A DNA stretch of 64,000 nt, taken from contig NZ_SPSB01000003.1 of the NCBI RefSeq assembly GCF_004571135.1, forward strand, positions 372,001 through 436,000. The letters are read 5' to 3'. Source of the DNA: Algoriphagus kandeliae. GTDB taxonomy: Bacteria; Bacteroidota; Bacteroidia; Cytophagales; Cyclobacteriaceae. Position numbers and translations under genes: made by a program. This document shows, piece by piece, positions 18,031 to 27,204 of the stretch. The notes under the pieces were generated by a model that saw only the letters and a program-made list of their open reading frames with translations, did not search any database and was not told the origin of the DNA. The first letter of the stretch is position 1, and each line of letters begins with the position of its first letter.

Positions 18031-20280
18031 TCAATCAAAAAGGGCTCTAATCTTTCGAAGAGATTCTTGGTTTTTACGTGTTTTGATGCTCATCAAAATC
18101 GATTTTTTCTCTCTTGCTGTTAATCTCCAATTGAGTGAGGCTCGCTGCATGTTTTCCTGACTTCCCGTCAGTTCCTCATTTTGAACTAATTCAGGAGCAT
18201 ATTCAAACTCGATTTTATCTAAAGGGAAAGGCATGGACTCGGCCATGTAATTGAATAAAACCTCGTTTTGAATAGTCTGAACATTATCCCAATTCGAATA
18301 AATATTTTTTAAGGGATTAAATATTTTCTCTGCAATTCTGGGAATTGGACTTGGTGGTATTTCCATGGACTTTTCAGAGTCCCGAATAGTGACCAAGACA
18401 ACTCCTGAGGTATTTTCTCGAATCCAATCCTGAAAAACATATGTAAATCTTAGTGCATCCTGAATCCCGAAATTGTCAGAAAGTCCTGTATCCATAGTTT
18501 CCATAGCAGGCTCGGATGGCAATTGCACATTCGGTGTAATAAAGGGAAAGGTAGCTGACATTCGGATTGCTGTCAAAAAACGAAGGTTTTCCGCATCTTG
18601 ATTTTTAAAAAACCGAAGAAAATCAATACTCTGTTTTTTTTCATCCACTCCCAATTGACCTTTAACAGAAGTGCCCAAATAGGACATGGAATGAGGAGAA
18701 ATCACCAACTTTCTACCGTCGTTAGTTATTAAAGAAGTAACGGGGAGCAAGGGAATTTTTGCTGAAAACTCAGCTTCCCTATAGGCTTTCAAAGGCTTAT
18801 CTAATACACCAAAGGTGTTTTCATTAAGCTGCTGCTCAAAGGCATATCCTCGGTCTTTTAGATATTTCCGGCCATTGTATTCGAAATATTGATTTCGAAT
18901 CAACAAATCGTTCACCAAAAGTGAAAAGATAATCGGATTGAGATTATCCGCAGAAATCTGATCCAAGTAGACCGAATCGCGGGGATCAATAGATGGATTA
19001 TCCAAGGATCGAAGGTAGATTTCACGAAAAAATGCCTCACCCAATACGCCACCTGAGGCACCGGAAAAGAATTCTGTATGAGTTAAAATTTTTCCATCAT
19101 GAATTTCGTACAAATGCTGGAGCACTACAAAAGTCCAAAGCGCCGAACGCTGTCCTCCTCCACTTGATGCAACCATGACTAGCTTTGGCTTATCTTCTCC
19201 TGTTTTTTTCTTCCAATTAGAAAGAATTTGAATGGTATGCTCCCGATCTTTTCTCAAGGTATCCGGATGAAGAAGGGAATCCAGTTTCTCAAGGGTATAG
19301 CTAGCGGGTTCTACTTTATAGTCTAGTCCAAAAGCCTCATGTGGACGGTTCAGAAAGGAAAAATTTGAAAAATAATTAAGCAAGATTATGGCGGCAAATA
19401 CCGCAACAGTAGCCCATTCTCGAAGCCAAAAACTGACCGCACCAACCAACATCACCAAAATCGCAAGTAAGAGCAATCCACTCATAGCTGCGGGCAACTG
19501 AAGGATTGCTTGCTCTTTGAATAAGCCCAAAATAACAACTATGAAAATTAAGAAAACCTGAATCAGGAAGAGATTAAGGTGATTTTGGTCAAATACTTTT
19601 AGAAGCTTGGCTGCGTGAAACCGGGAAATATCTGGTCTTACCGGCTCAAAACGCATCCGAATATTTAAAAAGCTATGAACGGATTGGGAATTGTTTTTTA
19701 AGTCTTTATAGCGACTAATGACATTTTTTCTAGTGAAAGCAACTTTACGGAGTCTTCGGTCCAATGTCCCCGCGAAAATCACAAAGAAGTCTTTATTCGT
19801 AAAGGCGAAGTAGCCAAAAATCAACCCATAACTAAGAAGACTCCCCAAGGTAAATCCACTAAAATAAGAAACTACTCGCCACTCGGAATCCAAATCATTT
19901 TGAAGTTGAAAAGTGACGAATCGAATACAATACGCCAGGTAAAAAAGTAGCGGAACGATGGAATTATTGATGCAAAAGTGAATAAATGGCTTTTTCAGAA
20001 TTGCCAAAAATGAATATCGTCTTCCATCCATGATGTAGGTTGTCATGTGAAAGGCCATGGTAAAAACGGCAAAGCCAATCCCCATCAGCATGAAACTCAG
20101 CCAAGAAACTTCATGCAAGTATTCTGGATCAAGAAATAAAAATGGAATTCCTAGAGTTACCCCAACTCCCTCGAAAACAATGGCAAACAACAAACCCCAA
20201 ACTAGAATAAGGGCTAGGTTTTTACGAAGATGAAGAAAAAGTAACTGTACAGGAAAACTGTACCAAATTGATTGAATCAT
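18031..20280 (-). CDS. membrane-anchored patatin-like phospholipase
   Basis: 749 residues, roughly twice the size of a plain patatin domain. Residues 1-305 carry about eight hydrophobic segments in two groups separated by a basic cytoplasmic stretch (175-225). The rest is a patatin-type hydrolase: oxyanion loop GGGQR (374-378), nucleophile Ser409 in GASGG, IRMSATFPFITP (572-583), and the catalytic Asp597 in MDTGLSDNFG, where the usual DGG is DTG. It should cleave acyl esters of membrane lipids at the inner membrane; substrate unknown. Single gene with no obvious operon partner. Alternative: a regulatory lipase paralogue, since Ser and Asp are both present. Confidence 0.82.
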   Translation of the reverse strand: MIQSIWYSFPVQLLFLHLRKNLALILVWGLLFAIVFEGVGVTLGIPFLFLDPEYLHEVSWLSFMLMGIGFAVFTMAFHMTTYIMDGRRYSFLAILKKPFIHFCINNSIVPLLFYLAYCIRFVTFQLQNDLDSEWRVVSYFSGFTLGSLLSYGLIFGYFAFTNKDFFVIFAGTLDRRLRKVAFTRKNVISRYKDLKNNSQSVHSFLNIRMRFEPVRPDISRFHAAKLLKVFDQNHLNLFLIQVFLIFIVVILGLFKEQAILQLPAAMSGLLLLAILVMLVGAVSFWLREWATVAVFAAIILLNYFSNFSFLNRPHEAFGLDYKVEPASYTLEKLDSLLHPDTLRKDREHTIQILSNWKKKTGEDKPKLVMVASSGGGQRSALWTFVVLQHLYEIHDGKILTHTEFFSGASGGVLGEAFFREIYLRSLDNPSIDPRDSVYLDQISADNLNPIIFSLLVNDLLIRNQYFEYNGRKYLKDRGYAFEQQLNENTFGVLDKPLKAYREAEFSAKIPLLPVTSLITNDGRKLVISPHSMSYLGTSVKGQLGVDEKKQSIDFLRFFKNQDAENLRFLTAIRMSATFPFITPNVQLPSEPAMETMDTGLSDNFGIQDALRFTYVFQDWIRENTSGVVLVTIRDSEKSMEIPPSPIPRIAEKIFNPLKNIYSNWDNVQTIQNEVLFNYMAESMPFPLDKIEFEYAPELVQNEELTGSQENMQRASLNWRLTAREKKSILMSIKTRKNQESLRKIRALFD

Positions 20281-20456
20281 TGTAACGGATGTTCCCTAAA
20301 ATTTAAGGTTTTTCCATCAATGAAAAAACTTTTTTGCAAAGCCTTTGGCTTTCAATTCATTGGAAATTAGAAATAAAAAAGGGGCTGAATTCTTGGTTTA
20401 TCTCCATGGTCATTCACCCAATAAAATGTACTTTCAAAGCTCAAAATTGAGAAAGA
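20281..20456. other. divergent gap patatin/DUF4494
   Basis: 176 bases, both promoters expected. Only a small AAAGCC/GGCTTT hairpin (20338-20352) is visible; no exact TAnnTTTG match on either strand and no RNA gene seen. Confidence 0.45.
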
Positions 20457-20954
20457 ATGAGAACGTGGTTTTTGTGCAAGGTAAAATACGCTAAAGAAAA
20501 TGAACAGGGATTGCTAAAAAGCATTTCCGAGCAATATCTCGTAGATGCAGTTTCATTCACAGAGGCAGAAGCAATTCTTTATGATCGACTAGGGTCTCAA
20601 ATTCGAGGAGACTTTCAAGTAACAGGTATCAGCAAAAGCAACATCGTAGATGTTTTTTATTACGATGATGCAGATATTTGGCACAAATGTAAAATCACCT
20701 ACCTCGTAGCGGACGGAGAAAGTGGAAAAGAGAAAAAAGTAACTCAATACATGATTGTGACCGCATACGATGTCAAGCAGGCATACGACCGTATCCAGGA
20801 AAGCCTGAGTAATATGCTGGTAAGCTTCCGTGTTCCAGACATCACCGAAAGCCCAATTGTGGAAGTGTTCCCATACGAGTCCAGTGAGGAGCGGACGCAA
20901 TTACCTGAAGGAAACTTCAGACCATTGGAAGAAAATGAAGAAGGGGATGATTAA
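20457..20954 (+). CDS. DUF4494 family protein
   Basis: 165 residues, cytoplasmic. It begins MRTWFLCKVKYAKENEQGLLK, the usual opening of the Bacteroidota-restricted DUF4494 family. The sequence has two similar halves: each has an aromatic strand (WFLCKVKY, WHKCKITY), a loop containing EQG/ESGKEKKVTQ, and an AYDRIQE or AEAILYDRL helix, so it looks like an internal duplication. The tail is acidic (EENEEGDD). Function unknown. It is flanked by the divergent patatin-like gene and the convergent HD gene, so it is probably transcribed alone. Confidence 0.88.
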   Translation: MRTWFLCKVKYAKENEQGLLKSISEQYLVDAVSFTEAEAILYDRLGSQIRGDFQVTGISKSNIVDVFYYDDADIWHKCKITYLVADGESGKEKKVTQYMIVTAYDVKQAYDRIQESLSNMLVSFRVPDITESPIVEVFPYESSEERTQLPEGNFRPLEENEEGDD

Positions 20955-20963
20955 TCCCCTTTT

Positions 20964-21572
20964 TTAGTTTAAAGCCTGAGGTTGATGACTAATGACAAAA
21001 TTAATTAAGTCATCTATTGAAATTCCAGCCCGTTCAGAGGCATCCCGAATATCTTCCCTACTCACTTGGGCAGCAAAGGTTTTATCCTTCATCCGCTTTT
21101 TCACTCCCTTTGCTTCCATTCCTTCATATCCTGTAGGACGCATTAAGGAATAGGCATGGATAAATCCGCTCAATTCATCAAAAGCATAAAGCATTTTATC
21201 CATTTCAGTCACGGGTTCCACACCAAAATAGCGTGGTCCATGTGAAGCAATTGCACGAATTATTTCTGGATCAATATTTCTAGATTCTAACTCCTCAATG
21301 ATTTTGCGACAATGCTGATCCGGCCATTGGTCCCAGTCCGCATCATGAAGAAGTCCTGCCAAAAACCAACGGTGCTGATCCTGATCATTCATTCCTTTTT
21401 CTTTGGCAAAAGACTTCATCAAATGGGCCACCTGACGCATATGAACAATCAGTTTTTCATTTTTCACCCAATCCTCCAACAGTTCAAAAGCCTCCTTTTC
21501 TGAAAGGACATTTCCTGAATTTTCAGCATTTCCAAACTCACTTCTACCTAGGTTCAAAGACACTTCATTCAT
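20964..21572 (-). CDS. HD-domain phosphohydrolase-like protein
   Basis: 202 residues with a single HD domain. Metal ligands are visible: His in VHMRQVAHLM near residue 39, the HD pair in GLLHDADWDQW near 74, His in IASHGPRYF, and a downstream aspartate in LYAFDELSG. The FDELSGFIHAYSLMRP segment is characteristic of the small HDIG-like hydrolases common in Bacteroidota. The substrate is unpredictable; nucleotides are typical. It converges with DUF4494 and diverges from the PAS gene. The C-terminal helix (EDIRDASERAGISIDDLINF) resembles the ligand-capping helix of the family. Confidence 0.82.
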   Translation of the reverse strand: MNEVSLNLGRSEFGNAENSGNVLSEKEAFELLEDWVKNEKLIVHMRQVAHLMKSFAKEKGMNDQDQHRWFLAGLLHDADWDQWPDQHCRKIIEELESRNIDPEIIRAIASHGPRYFGVEPVTEMDKMLYAFDELSGFIHAYSLMRPTGYEGMEAKGVKKRMKDKTFAAQVSREDIRDASERAGISIDDLINFVISHQPQALN

Positions 21573-21618
21573 TTCAAATAATTTTTAATGTATTTCATAT
21601 AAATTTAATTGTTTCTTG

Positions 21619-21626
21619 TATATTTG
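21619..21626 (+). promoter_or_regulatory. -7 promoter box for the PAS gene
   Basis: TATATTTG, exact TAnnTTTG match, 20 bases before ATG 21647 in the AT-rich divergent gap with the HD gene. It supports the ATG over the upstream TTG at 21635. Confidence 0.5.
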
Positions 21627-21646
21627 TTTAGACTTTGGAATACGAT

Positions 21647-22696
21647 ATGAGTTTGGAAGGACTTGAAAATTTGGCCCAACTGGCGGTATCATCTGAATAC
21701 TTAATGCAGGTGACTTTAGATCCCGAAGGAAAGGTCCTTTCCAGTGACTCCGGGATTGGTCCAATCCCTTCTCTTTTTGACCAATCTAAAAAGCCTTTAT
21801 TCTTTGCCGATTGCTTTCTATCCTCAGACTGGTTAAAATATGAAAATAATCGCACAAAAGCCTGGAACAATCATCAGCAATCATTTTTTGTGGATTTGCA
21901 AAAAATCAATTACCCCAATGGCAACTTACTCAAAACCAGATGGGAGTTTTTCTTTATTTCCAAGGATTTTGGGACTTGTCTTGGTATAGGCCATCCAGTA
22001 GATAGCCAAAAGCCCTATGATATCCAACTTGGTGAATTCATCGATGCGGGAGATTCTCCCCAAGAAATCTTTGATACTATTCTCGAAGATCGATTATTGG
22101 GATTTTGGGAATTTAATCCATTTGAAAAATCAAATTCGATTAGCTCCGGTCTAGCCCAGACATTGGGATATTCTGAAAGAGATATTAGTAAAAGAGGAGG
22201 AATCACATGGAAAGAGCATATTCACCCTGAGGATTATTCAAAATTACAGTCTGATCTTATCCATCACTTCAGAAGCTCAGGTTCTCTCCCTTTTAAAAGA
22301 GAATTCAGGCTGGTAACCAAGCAAAATCAAATTATCTGGGTAGTCGCTTTCGGAAAAACCACTAAATGGAATGAAGATGGAAAGCCCTATCATGTCCAAG
22401 GCTTAATCGTAGACATTAATGAGCGCAAAAAGCAAGAATTATGGCTCAAGGAGCATCATTTCTTTCTCAAAGACCTAGCATTCCAACAATCTCATACCCT
22501 TCGGGCGAGAGTCGCCAATATTTTAGGATTGATTGATATTCTTGAACTCGAGCAGCAATCACTCGAGTCCAAGCGAATCGTTGAAATCATCAAAAAAGAA
22601 ACAAAGGATTTGGATCATGCTTTGAAAAAAAGCATCAAAGAGTCAGTCAATCAAAATAAGGTCTTTGAATCCGAAACTGGAAGTACGGCCAATTAA
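21647..22696 (+). CDS. PAS-domain sensor protein with truncated kinase-like end
   Basis: 349 residues from ATG 21647; a TTG at 21635 is less likely. No transmembrane helix. Residues 1-130 are a PAS-like region of weak similarity; residues 140-262 form a clear PAS-3 fold (GFWEFNPFEK, then ITWKEHIHPEDYSKL, then VQGLIVDINERKKQE). A helical segment with AFQQSHTLRARVANILGLIDIL (279-299) resembles a HisKA dimerisation motif with His283, but the ATP-binding domain is absent and the protein ends at 349. It therefore probably works as a phosphotransfer or partner-binding sensor. A TATATTTG box lies at 21619-21626. Confidence 0.78.
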   Translation: MSLEGLENLAQLAVSSEYLMQVTLDPEGKVLSSDSGIGPIPSLFDQSKKPLFFADCFLSSDWLKYENNRTKAWNNHQQSFFVDLQKINYPNGNLLKTRWEFFFISKDFGTCLGIGHPVDSQKPYDIQLGEFIDAGDSPQEIFDTILEDRLLGFWEFNPFEKSNSISSGLAQTLGYSERDISKRGGITWKEHIHPEDYSKLQSDLIHHFRSSGSLPFKREFRLVTKQNQIIWVVAFGKTTKWNEDGKPYHVQGLIVDINERKKQELWLKEHHFFLKDLAFQQSHTLRARVANILGLIDILELEQQSLESKRIVEIIKKETKDLDHALKKSIKESVNQNKVFESETGSTAN

Positions 22697-22727
22697 AGAT
22701 TTCTAATCTTCCATTTTGCCTTTAAAT

Positions 22728-22749
22728 AGCCCCAAATCACTTTGGGGCT
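22728..22749. terminator. hairpin between PAS and SDR genes
   Basis: AGCCCCAAA/TTTGGGGCT, 9-base-pair stem with a 4-base loop, placed at the convergent ends of the PAS and SDR genes; its last base is the first of the SDR stop. T-rich sequence follows on the plus strand. Confidence 0.75.
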
Positions 22750-23621
22750 CATTGCTTTTTTCCGCGGCTAGCCTCCAGCATATCCCACATTTCCTGTGGG
22801 ATTTTATCTAAATTGTTAAACTCACCAGCTCCCTGAAGCCATTCTCCCCCATCTATGGTCATGACTTCTCCATTGACATAACTTGAAAAATCTGAGACCA
22901 GATAGGCTGCCAAGTTTGCAAGTTCTTGATGATCACCTACCCTACCCACAGGGACTTTCTTGGCCGGATCAAATTTCTTCACCAAATCACCTGGCAATAA
23001 TCGACTCCAAGCTCCTTCAGTCGGGAATGGTCCGGGAGCGATGGCATTGGATCTAATTCCATATTTCGCCCATTCAACTGCAAGAGATCTTGTCATGGCT
23101 AAAACACCTGCTTTAGCAGCGGCAGACGGAACCACATATCCTGAACCAGTCCAAGCATAAGTTGTCACGATATTTAAAAAGGTGCCAGACTGTTTCTTTT
23201 TGATCCAGTCTTTTCCGGCAGTCAAGGTTACTTGAGAAGTTCCCTTTAATACGATATCCAAAACGGTATTAAAAGCATTTGTAGAAAGACGTTCCGTCGG
23301 GCTGATAAAATTTCCAGCAGCATTATTTAAAACCACATGAATTTGACCGAACTCTTGATTGGCATCAGCCCACATCTGCTCTACCTGCTCAATATCCCGA
23401 ACATCACAGGCTAAGGCCAAAACTTTTCCTCCCTTTTCCCGCATCATCTCTTCTGCAGTTTGTTGAAGCACATCTAGCTTACGGGAAGTGATTACCAGAT
23501 TAGCCCCTAATTCCAAAAAATAGGAACCCATAGAACGTCCTAAACCAGTTCCCCCACCAGTGACTAAAATGTTTTTGCCTTTCAAAGCTCCTTCACGGAG
23601 CATGCCTTCGTTAAAATTCAT
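22749..23621 (-). CDS. 2,4-dienoyl-CoA reductase-type SDR oxidoreductase
   Basis: 290 residues. SDR cofactor motif TGGGTGLGRS (21-30) and NNAAGNF (99-105) are present. Instead of the usual YxxxK the active site reads TTYAWTGSGYVVPSAAAKAGV, with Tyr155 and Lys170 separated, which is the arrangement of mitochondrial/peroxisomal 2,4-dienoyl-CoA reductases. The enzyme would use NADPH to remove a double bond during degradation of unsaturated fatty acids in the cytoplasm. The substrate is inferred from the family only. It is monocistronic and diverges from the lipoprotein gene. Confidence 0.85.
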   Translation of the reverse strand: MNFNEGMLREGALKGKNILVTGGGTGLGRSMGSYFLELGANLVITSRKLDVLQQTAEEMMREKGGKVLALACDVRDIEQVEQMWADANQEFGQIHVVLNNAAGNFISPTERLSTNAFNTVLDIVLKGTSQVTLTAGKDWIKKKQSGTFLNIVTTYAWTGSGYVVPSAAAKAGVLAMTRSLAVEWAKYGIRSNAIAPGPFPTEGAWSRLLPGDLVKKFDPAKKVPVGRVGDHQELANLAAYLVSDFSSYVNGEVMTIDGGEWLQGAGEFNNLDKIPQEMWDMLEASRGKKQ

Positions 23622-23705
23622 TGGTTATTTTTGTTTAAAGTTGAACCAAGATAATCATCCGGCCCGGTAATTGAAAACAATTCCAAAAACAAGAAATTAG
23701 CCTTC

Positions 23706-24512
23706 ATGAAGCGATTTGCCTTTATTTTTATCATCTTCTTGGTAGTACTAAACACCTCCTGTCAGGAAGATGCTGACCGGGTTATTCGTACAGACTTGAG
23801 CGTGGAAGCCAATCAGCTACTAGAAACTTCATCTAATTGGGGAGAAAGTCTCTTTTTCGCTATGTTCAACTTTGAGGATTACCGTCAAATGGAAAGTGAG
23901 TTTTTTCCTGGTTGTCCAGAGATTCTCGTAAGCGATGGAGACCGAAGAGTTGTTCTAGATTTTTCCAATAAAAAAGGATGTGATAGCGATGATAAAACAT
24001 TCCGGTCTGGAAAAATTATTTTAGAATTCTCTCAAAAGATTGGATTCCAATCTTTCTGGACTATGAGGTATGAGGATTATTCATACAAAGGATTCAAAAT
24101 TACTGGAGTTCGAAACTTCACTTTCATCAATCTTTCCCAAATCAGGGAAAATTTCGAAAACTTGACTTTTCAATCTGAAAAAGGGCTAAACACTGTGCTT
24201 TCCGGTGATTTTTCACATAACCCTATTATTTCCAATGGATTATTGTCAAGCTTAAGAACTACTGGAAAAATGACTGGAAAAAATCCAGCTGGAAGAGCTA
24301 TATCAATGCAAATTCAATCCATTCGGGAAGAAAAACTTCAGTGTTTTTTAACTGAAGAGCCCGGCCTTCCGAATTCATCTGTAGAAATCTGGGAAATTTC
24401 AAGAACCTTCCCAGAGACTGTTTCTCACACACTCTATTTTGAAAGTACAGATCCTTGCTTAGTCCAGGTTGAGGCATTGCTTTCCGATGGCAGGAGACTT
24501 CAACTCAAGTAA
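23706..24512 (+). CDS. hypothetical lipoprotein
   Basis: 268 residues. A signal peptide with basic start (MKRF) and hydrophobic core ends in a lipobox-like LNTSC, giving lipidation at Cys19. The residues after the cysteine, QEDAD, are acidic as in the Bacteroidota surface-export signal, so the protein may sit on the outer leaflet. The mature part is beta-rich (alternating strands such as YKGFKITGVRNFTF), with no recognisable domain and four other cysteines. I cannot assign a function. It diverges from the SDR gene and ends just before a bidirectional hairpin shared with ahcY. Confidence 0.7.
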   Translation: MKRFAFIFIIFLVVLNTSCQEDADRVIRTDLSVEANQLLETSSNWGESLFFAMFNFEDYRQMESEFFPGCPEILVSDGDRRVVLDFSNKKGCDSDDKTFRSGKIILEFSQKIGFQSFWTMRYEDYSYKGFKITGVRNFTFINLSQIRENFENLTFQSEKGLNTVLSGDFSHNPIISNGLLSSLRTTGKMTGKNPAGRAISMQIQSIREEKLQCFLTEEPGLPNSSVEIWEISRTFPETVSHTLYFESTDPCLVQVEALLSDGRRLQLK

Positions 24513-24517
24513 TAAAA

Positions 24518-24544
24518 AAACCCGGAAGAAAATCCTCCGGGTTT
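24518..24544. terminator. bidirectional hairpin between lipoprotein gene and ahcY
   Basis: Perfect 9-base-pair stem AAACCCGGA/TCCGGGTTT with a 9-base loop; a run of A before and T-rich sequence after make it usable from both strands. It separates the convergent lipoprotein and ahcY genes. Confidence 0.85.
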
Positions 24545-24564
24545 CAAAATTTCAATCTTTTCGA

Positions 24565-25884
24565 TTAGTATCTGTAGTATTCAGGTTTGAATGGTCCCTG
24601 AACTTCTACACCAATATATTTCGCTTGATCTTCAGATAAAGTATCCAGCTCAACACCCAATTTGGACAAGTGTAAAGCAGCAACTTTTTCATCCAGATGC
24701 TTAGGAAGCACGTAAACGCCAGGCTGATATTCTTCAGATTTTGTCCAAAGCTCAAGCTGGGCCAAAGTTTGGTTGGTAAATGAATTGGACATCACGAAAG
24801 ATGGGTGACCTGTTGCGCAACCAAGGTTAACCAAACGTCCTTCTGCCAACACGATGATGTCTTTTCCATCCACATTGTAAAGATCTACCTGTGGCTTAAT
24901 CACGGATTTGGTATTTCCATAATTCTTGTTCAACCAAGCCATGTCAATCTCATTGTCGAAGTGGCCAATATTACATACGATCGTCTTATCACGCATTGCT
25001 TTGAAATGCTCTCCTGTGATGATATCCTTATTACCGGTAGCAGTCACCACAATATCAGCTTCTTTTACCGCGTCTACCATCTTCTTCACTGCGAAGCCAT
25101 CCATAGCTGCCTGAAGTGCACAAATCGGATCGATCTCAGTTACAATAACTCTAGCACCTGCACCTCTCAATGAAGCAGCAGATCCCTTTCCAACGTCACC
25201 ATATCCTGCCACAACAGCTACTTTTCCAGCCATCATCACATCGGTTGCACGACGAATTGCATCTACCAAAGATTCCTTACATCCGTACTTATTATCAAAC
25301 TTGGACTTGGTTACAGAGTCATTCACATTGATCGCAGGAAGAGGAAGCGTACCATTCTTCATTCGCTCATATAATCTGTGAACACCGGTGGTAGTCTCTT
25401 CAGACAAACCTTTAATTCCGGAAACCAATTCAGGATATTGATCCAGAACCATGTTAGTCAAATCACCTCCATCGTCCAAAATCATATTCAAAGGCTTGCG
25501 CTCTTCACCGAAGAAAAGAGTCTGCTCAATACACCAGTCAAATTCCTCAGCTGTCATACCTTTCCAAGCATAGACTGAAATTCCAGCAGCGGCAATCGCA
25601 GCTGCAGCATGATCTTGAGTAGAAAAAATGTTACAAGATGACCAAGTAACTTCTGCTCCAAGTTCCACCAATGTTTCGATCAAAACAGCAGTCTGAATTG
25701 TCATATGCAAACAGCCTGCAATACGAGCTCCTTGAAGCGGCTTGGTTTTTCCATATTCTTCACGCAAAGCCATCAAACCAGGCATCTCTGCCTCAGCTAG
25801 TTTGATTTCTTTTCTACCCCACTCCGCCAAGGAAATATCTTTTACCTTGTATTGAATAAATTTTTCAGATTGAATCTCTGACAT
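24565..25884 (-). CDS. ahcY: adenosylhomocysteinase
   Basis: 439 residues. It hydrolyses S-adenosylhomocysteine to adenosine and homocysteine, recycling the inhibitor of methyltransferases, in the cytoplasm. Visible: the substrate domain ([17 protein letters not shown], residues 57-73), catalytic Asn/Lys region [13 protein letters not shown], the NAD motif [19 protein letters not shown] and the conserved tail KPEYYRY, whose last tyrosine and lysine reach the neighbouring subunit. Length is normal for the bacterial form. A TACCTTTG -7 box lies at 25924-25931 and an AT-rich 12-base palindrome at 25895-25906, the latter inside the expected leader. Confidence 0.97.
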   Translation of the reverse strand: MSEIQSEKFIQYKVKDISLAEWGRKEIKLAEAEMPGLMALREEYGKTKPLQGARIAGCLHMTIQTAVLIETLVELGAEVTWSSCNIFSTQDHAAAAIAAAGISVYAWKGMTAEEFDWCIEQTLFFGEERKPLNMILDDGGDLTNMVLDQYPELVSGIKGLSEETTTGVHRLYERMKNGTLPLPAINVNDSVTKSKFDNKYGCKESLVDAIRRATDVMMAGKVAVVAGYGDVGKGSAASLRGAGARVIVTEIDPICALQAAMDGFAVKKMVDAVKEADIVVTATGNKDIITGEHFKAMRDKTIVCNIGHFDNEIDMAWLNKNYGNTKSVIKPQVDLYNVDGKDIIVLAEGRLVNLGCATGHPSFVMSNSFTNQTLAQLELWTKSEEYQPGVYVLPKHLDEKVAALHLSKLGVELDTLSEDQAKYIGVEVQGPFKPEYYRY

Positions 25885-25923
25885 AGTATGAAAATTAAAC
25901 GTTTAAAATCTCAAAACTTGCCG

Positions 25924-25931
25924 CAAAGGTA
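25924..25931 (-). promoter_or_regulatory. -7 promoter box for ahcY
   Basis: TACCTTTG on the minus strand, exact TAnnTTTG match, 40 bases before ATG 25884. The same core occurs before the FKBP gene. A TTTG lies 14 bases further upstream, closer than the usual spacing. Confidence 0.55.
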
Positions 25932-25949
25932 TCGCTAAAATCCCGCAAA

Positions 25950-26726
25950 TTAAAATTGAACACTGTAATCGGGGAATCGGATCGTCTGAAAATCAAACAC
26001 CTTAATATCCTGATCACTTGCCTCTAATACCAATTGCCCACTAGGTTTCAGCCCAATAATCTTACCGATAAACTTTTCCTCGCCAACGGTGTATTCAGCT
26101 GCTTGCTGAAATAGAAAAAGGTTTTGCTGGTATTCTTGTTCAATAAAAGCCCACTTTTTTTTCTTCAAAAGCAAATAATACTGTTCAATTTGGGTGACAA
26201 GCTGCCTCAGAATTTCTTCCTTTGAAAAATCAGTTCCCGTCAGACTTTTCAGAGAAACCGCTTTGGAGTTTCCAAATTCAGTCTGATTGATATTCAACCC
26301 AATTCCTACCACAGCGACTTCCCAACCACTTTTCCCAACACTATTTTCAATCAAAATCCCTCCCAATTTCCCTCTTTGGGGAACGATCACATCATTTGGC
26401 CATTTGGTTTTAATCAGAGGAAAATATTCCACCAAAACCTTGCGGATGGCACAGCTGACTGCCATATTCAAATAAAATTGCTCCGAAATATCAAGAAAGT
26501 CCGGCTTGAGAATCAGGGAGAAAGTCAAATTTAAACCCGGTCCTGACTCCCAAGTATTTCCCCGCTGCCCTTTACCCGCTTTTTGATAATCGCAAACAAC
26601 CAAAGTTCCTTCAATAGCTCGACCATCCCTGACTAATTGGAAGGCTATGTCATTTGTGGAGTGACACTCTGGCAGGAATTGTATGTCTTTGCCTAAAAAA
26701 AGTGTGTTGGCAAGAATTTTATGCAT
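25950..26726 (-). CDS. birA: biotin--[acetyl-CoA-carboxylase] ligase
   Basis: 258 residues, the short group-I form without the DNA-binding N-terminal domain of E. coli BirA, so a ligase without repressor function. It joins biotin via biotinyl-AMP to the carboxyl carrier protein. Visible motifs: STNDIAFQLV, QKAGKGQRGNTWESGPG (biotin/ATP loop), TKWPNDV, KLGGILIEN and GIGLNINQ. The C-terminal 50 residues are the small SH3-like domain (EEKFIGKIIGLKPSGQLVLE). It diverges from rsfS across 64 bases; a TAATTTTG box on its strand is at 26773-26780. Confidence 0.95.
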   Translation of the reverse strand: MHKILANTLFLGKDIQFLPECHSTNDIAFQLVRDGRAIEGTLVVCDYQKAGKGQRGNTWESGPGLNLTFSLILKPDFLDISEQFYLNMAVSCAIRKVLVEYFPLIKTKWPNDVIVPQRGKLGGILIENSVGKSGWEVAVVGIGLNINQTEFGNSKAVSLKSLTGTDFSKEEILRQLVTQIEQYYLLLKKKKWAFIEQEYQQNLFLFQQAAEYTVGEEKFIGKIIGLKPSGQLVLEASDQDIKVFDFQTIRFPDYSVQF

Positions 26727-26772
26727 TTGTTTCTAGTTTGTCTTGGTAGCTACTAGATTTACGAGAACTAGG

Positions 26773-26780
26773 CAAAATTA
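26773..26780 (-). promoter_or_regulatory. -7 promoter box for birA
   Basis: TAATTTTG on the minus strand, exact TAnnTTTG match, about 47 bases before ATG 26726 in the short birA-rsfS divergent gap. The -33 element is not evident. Confidence 0.45.
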
Positions 26781-26790
26781 AATAGAAAAT

Positions 26791-27141
26791 ATGACAGCAG
26801 AAGAGCTGAGTCAAGTCATCGTTGAGGGAATGGAGGATAAAAAAGCCTTCGATATCGTGGTGATGGACCTTAGAAAAATTAAGAATACCGTATGTGATTT
26901 TTTTGTTATTTGCTCCGCCAATTCGGACACGCAAGTAGAAGCAATCGCCGATTCAGTAGAAGAAAAAGTACTGAAGGCAGGAGATTCACTTCCTTTTAAA
27001 GTGGAAGGCAAAAACAACAATCAGTGGGTATTAATGGACTATGTAGATGTCGTAGCCCACATTTTCCAAAAAGATATCAGAGCGTTCTACGGATTAGAGG
27101 ATCTATGGGGGGATGCGGTCTTGACTAAGGTCGAGCACTAA
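26791..27141 (+). CDS. rsfS: ribosome silencing factor RsfS
   Basis: 116 residues, typical length. The whole protein is the DUF143/Iojap domain: CDFFVICSANSDTQVEAIADSV near residues 34-55, NNQWVLMDYVDVVAHIFQKDIRAFYGLEDLWGDA near 71-104. It binds ribosomal protein uL14 and blocks subunit joining under low nutrients. It precedes ftsH by 63 bases on the same strand, an arrangement that suggests shared transcription ending at the hairpin after ftsH. Confidence 0.96.
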   Translation: MTAEELSQVIVEGMEDKKAFDIVVMDLRKIKNTVCDFFVICSANSDTQVEAIADSVEEKVLKAGDSLPFKVEGKNNNQWVLMDYVDVVAHIFQKDIRAFYGLEDLWGDAVLTKVEH

Positions 27142-27204
27142 ACCTACAAACTTTAGATAGGAAATTCCGTTTTACCATAAGTTTATAGAATTACAAACAA
27201 ATCA

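Noticed and set aside
24805-25173. Plus-strand 122-codon frame opposite ahcY
   Set aside because: Shadow of ahcY; no ribosome site, promoter or plausible protein features.
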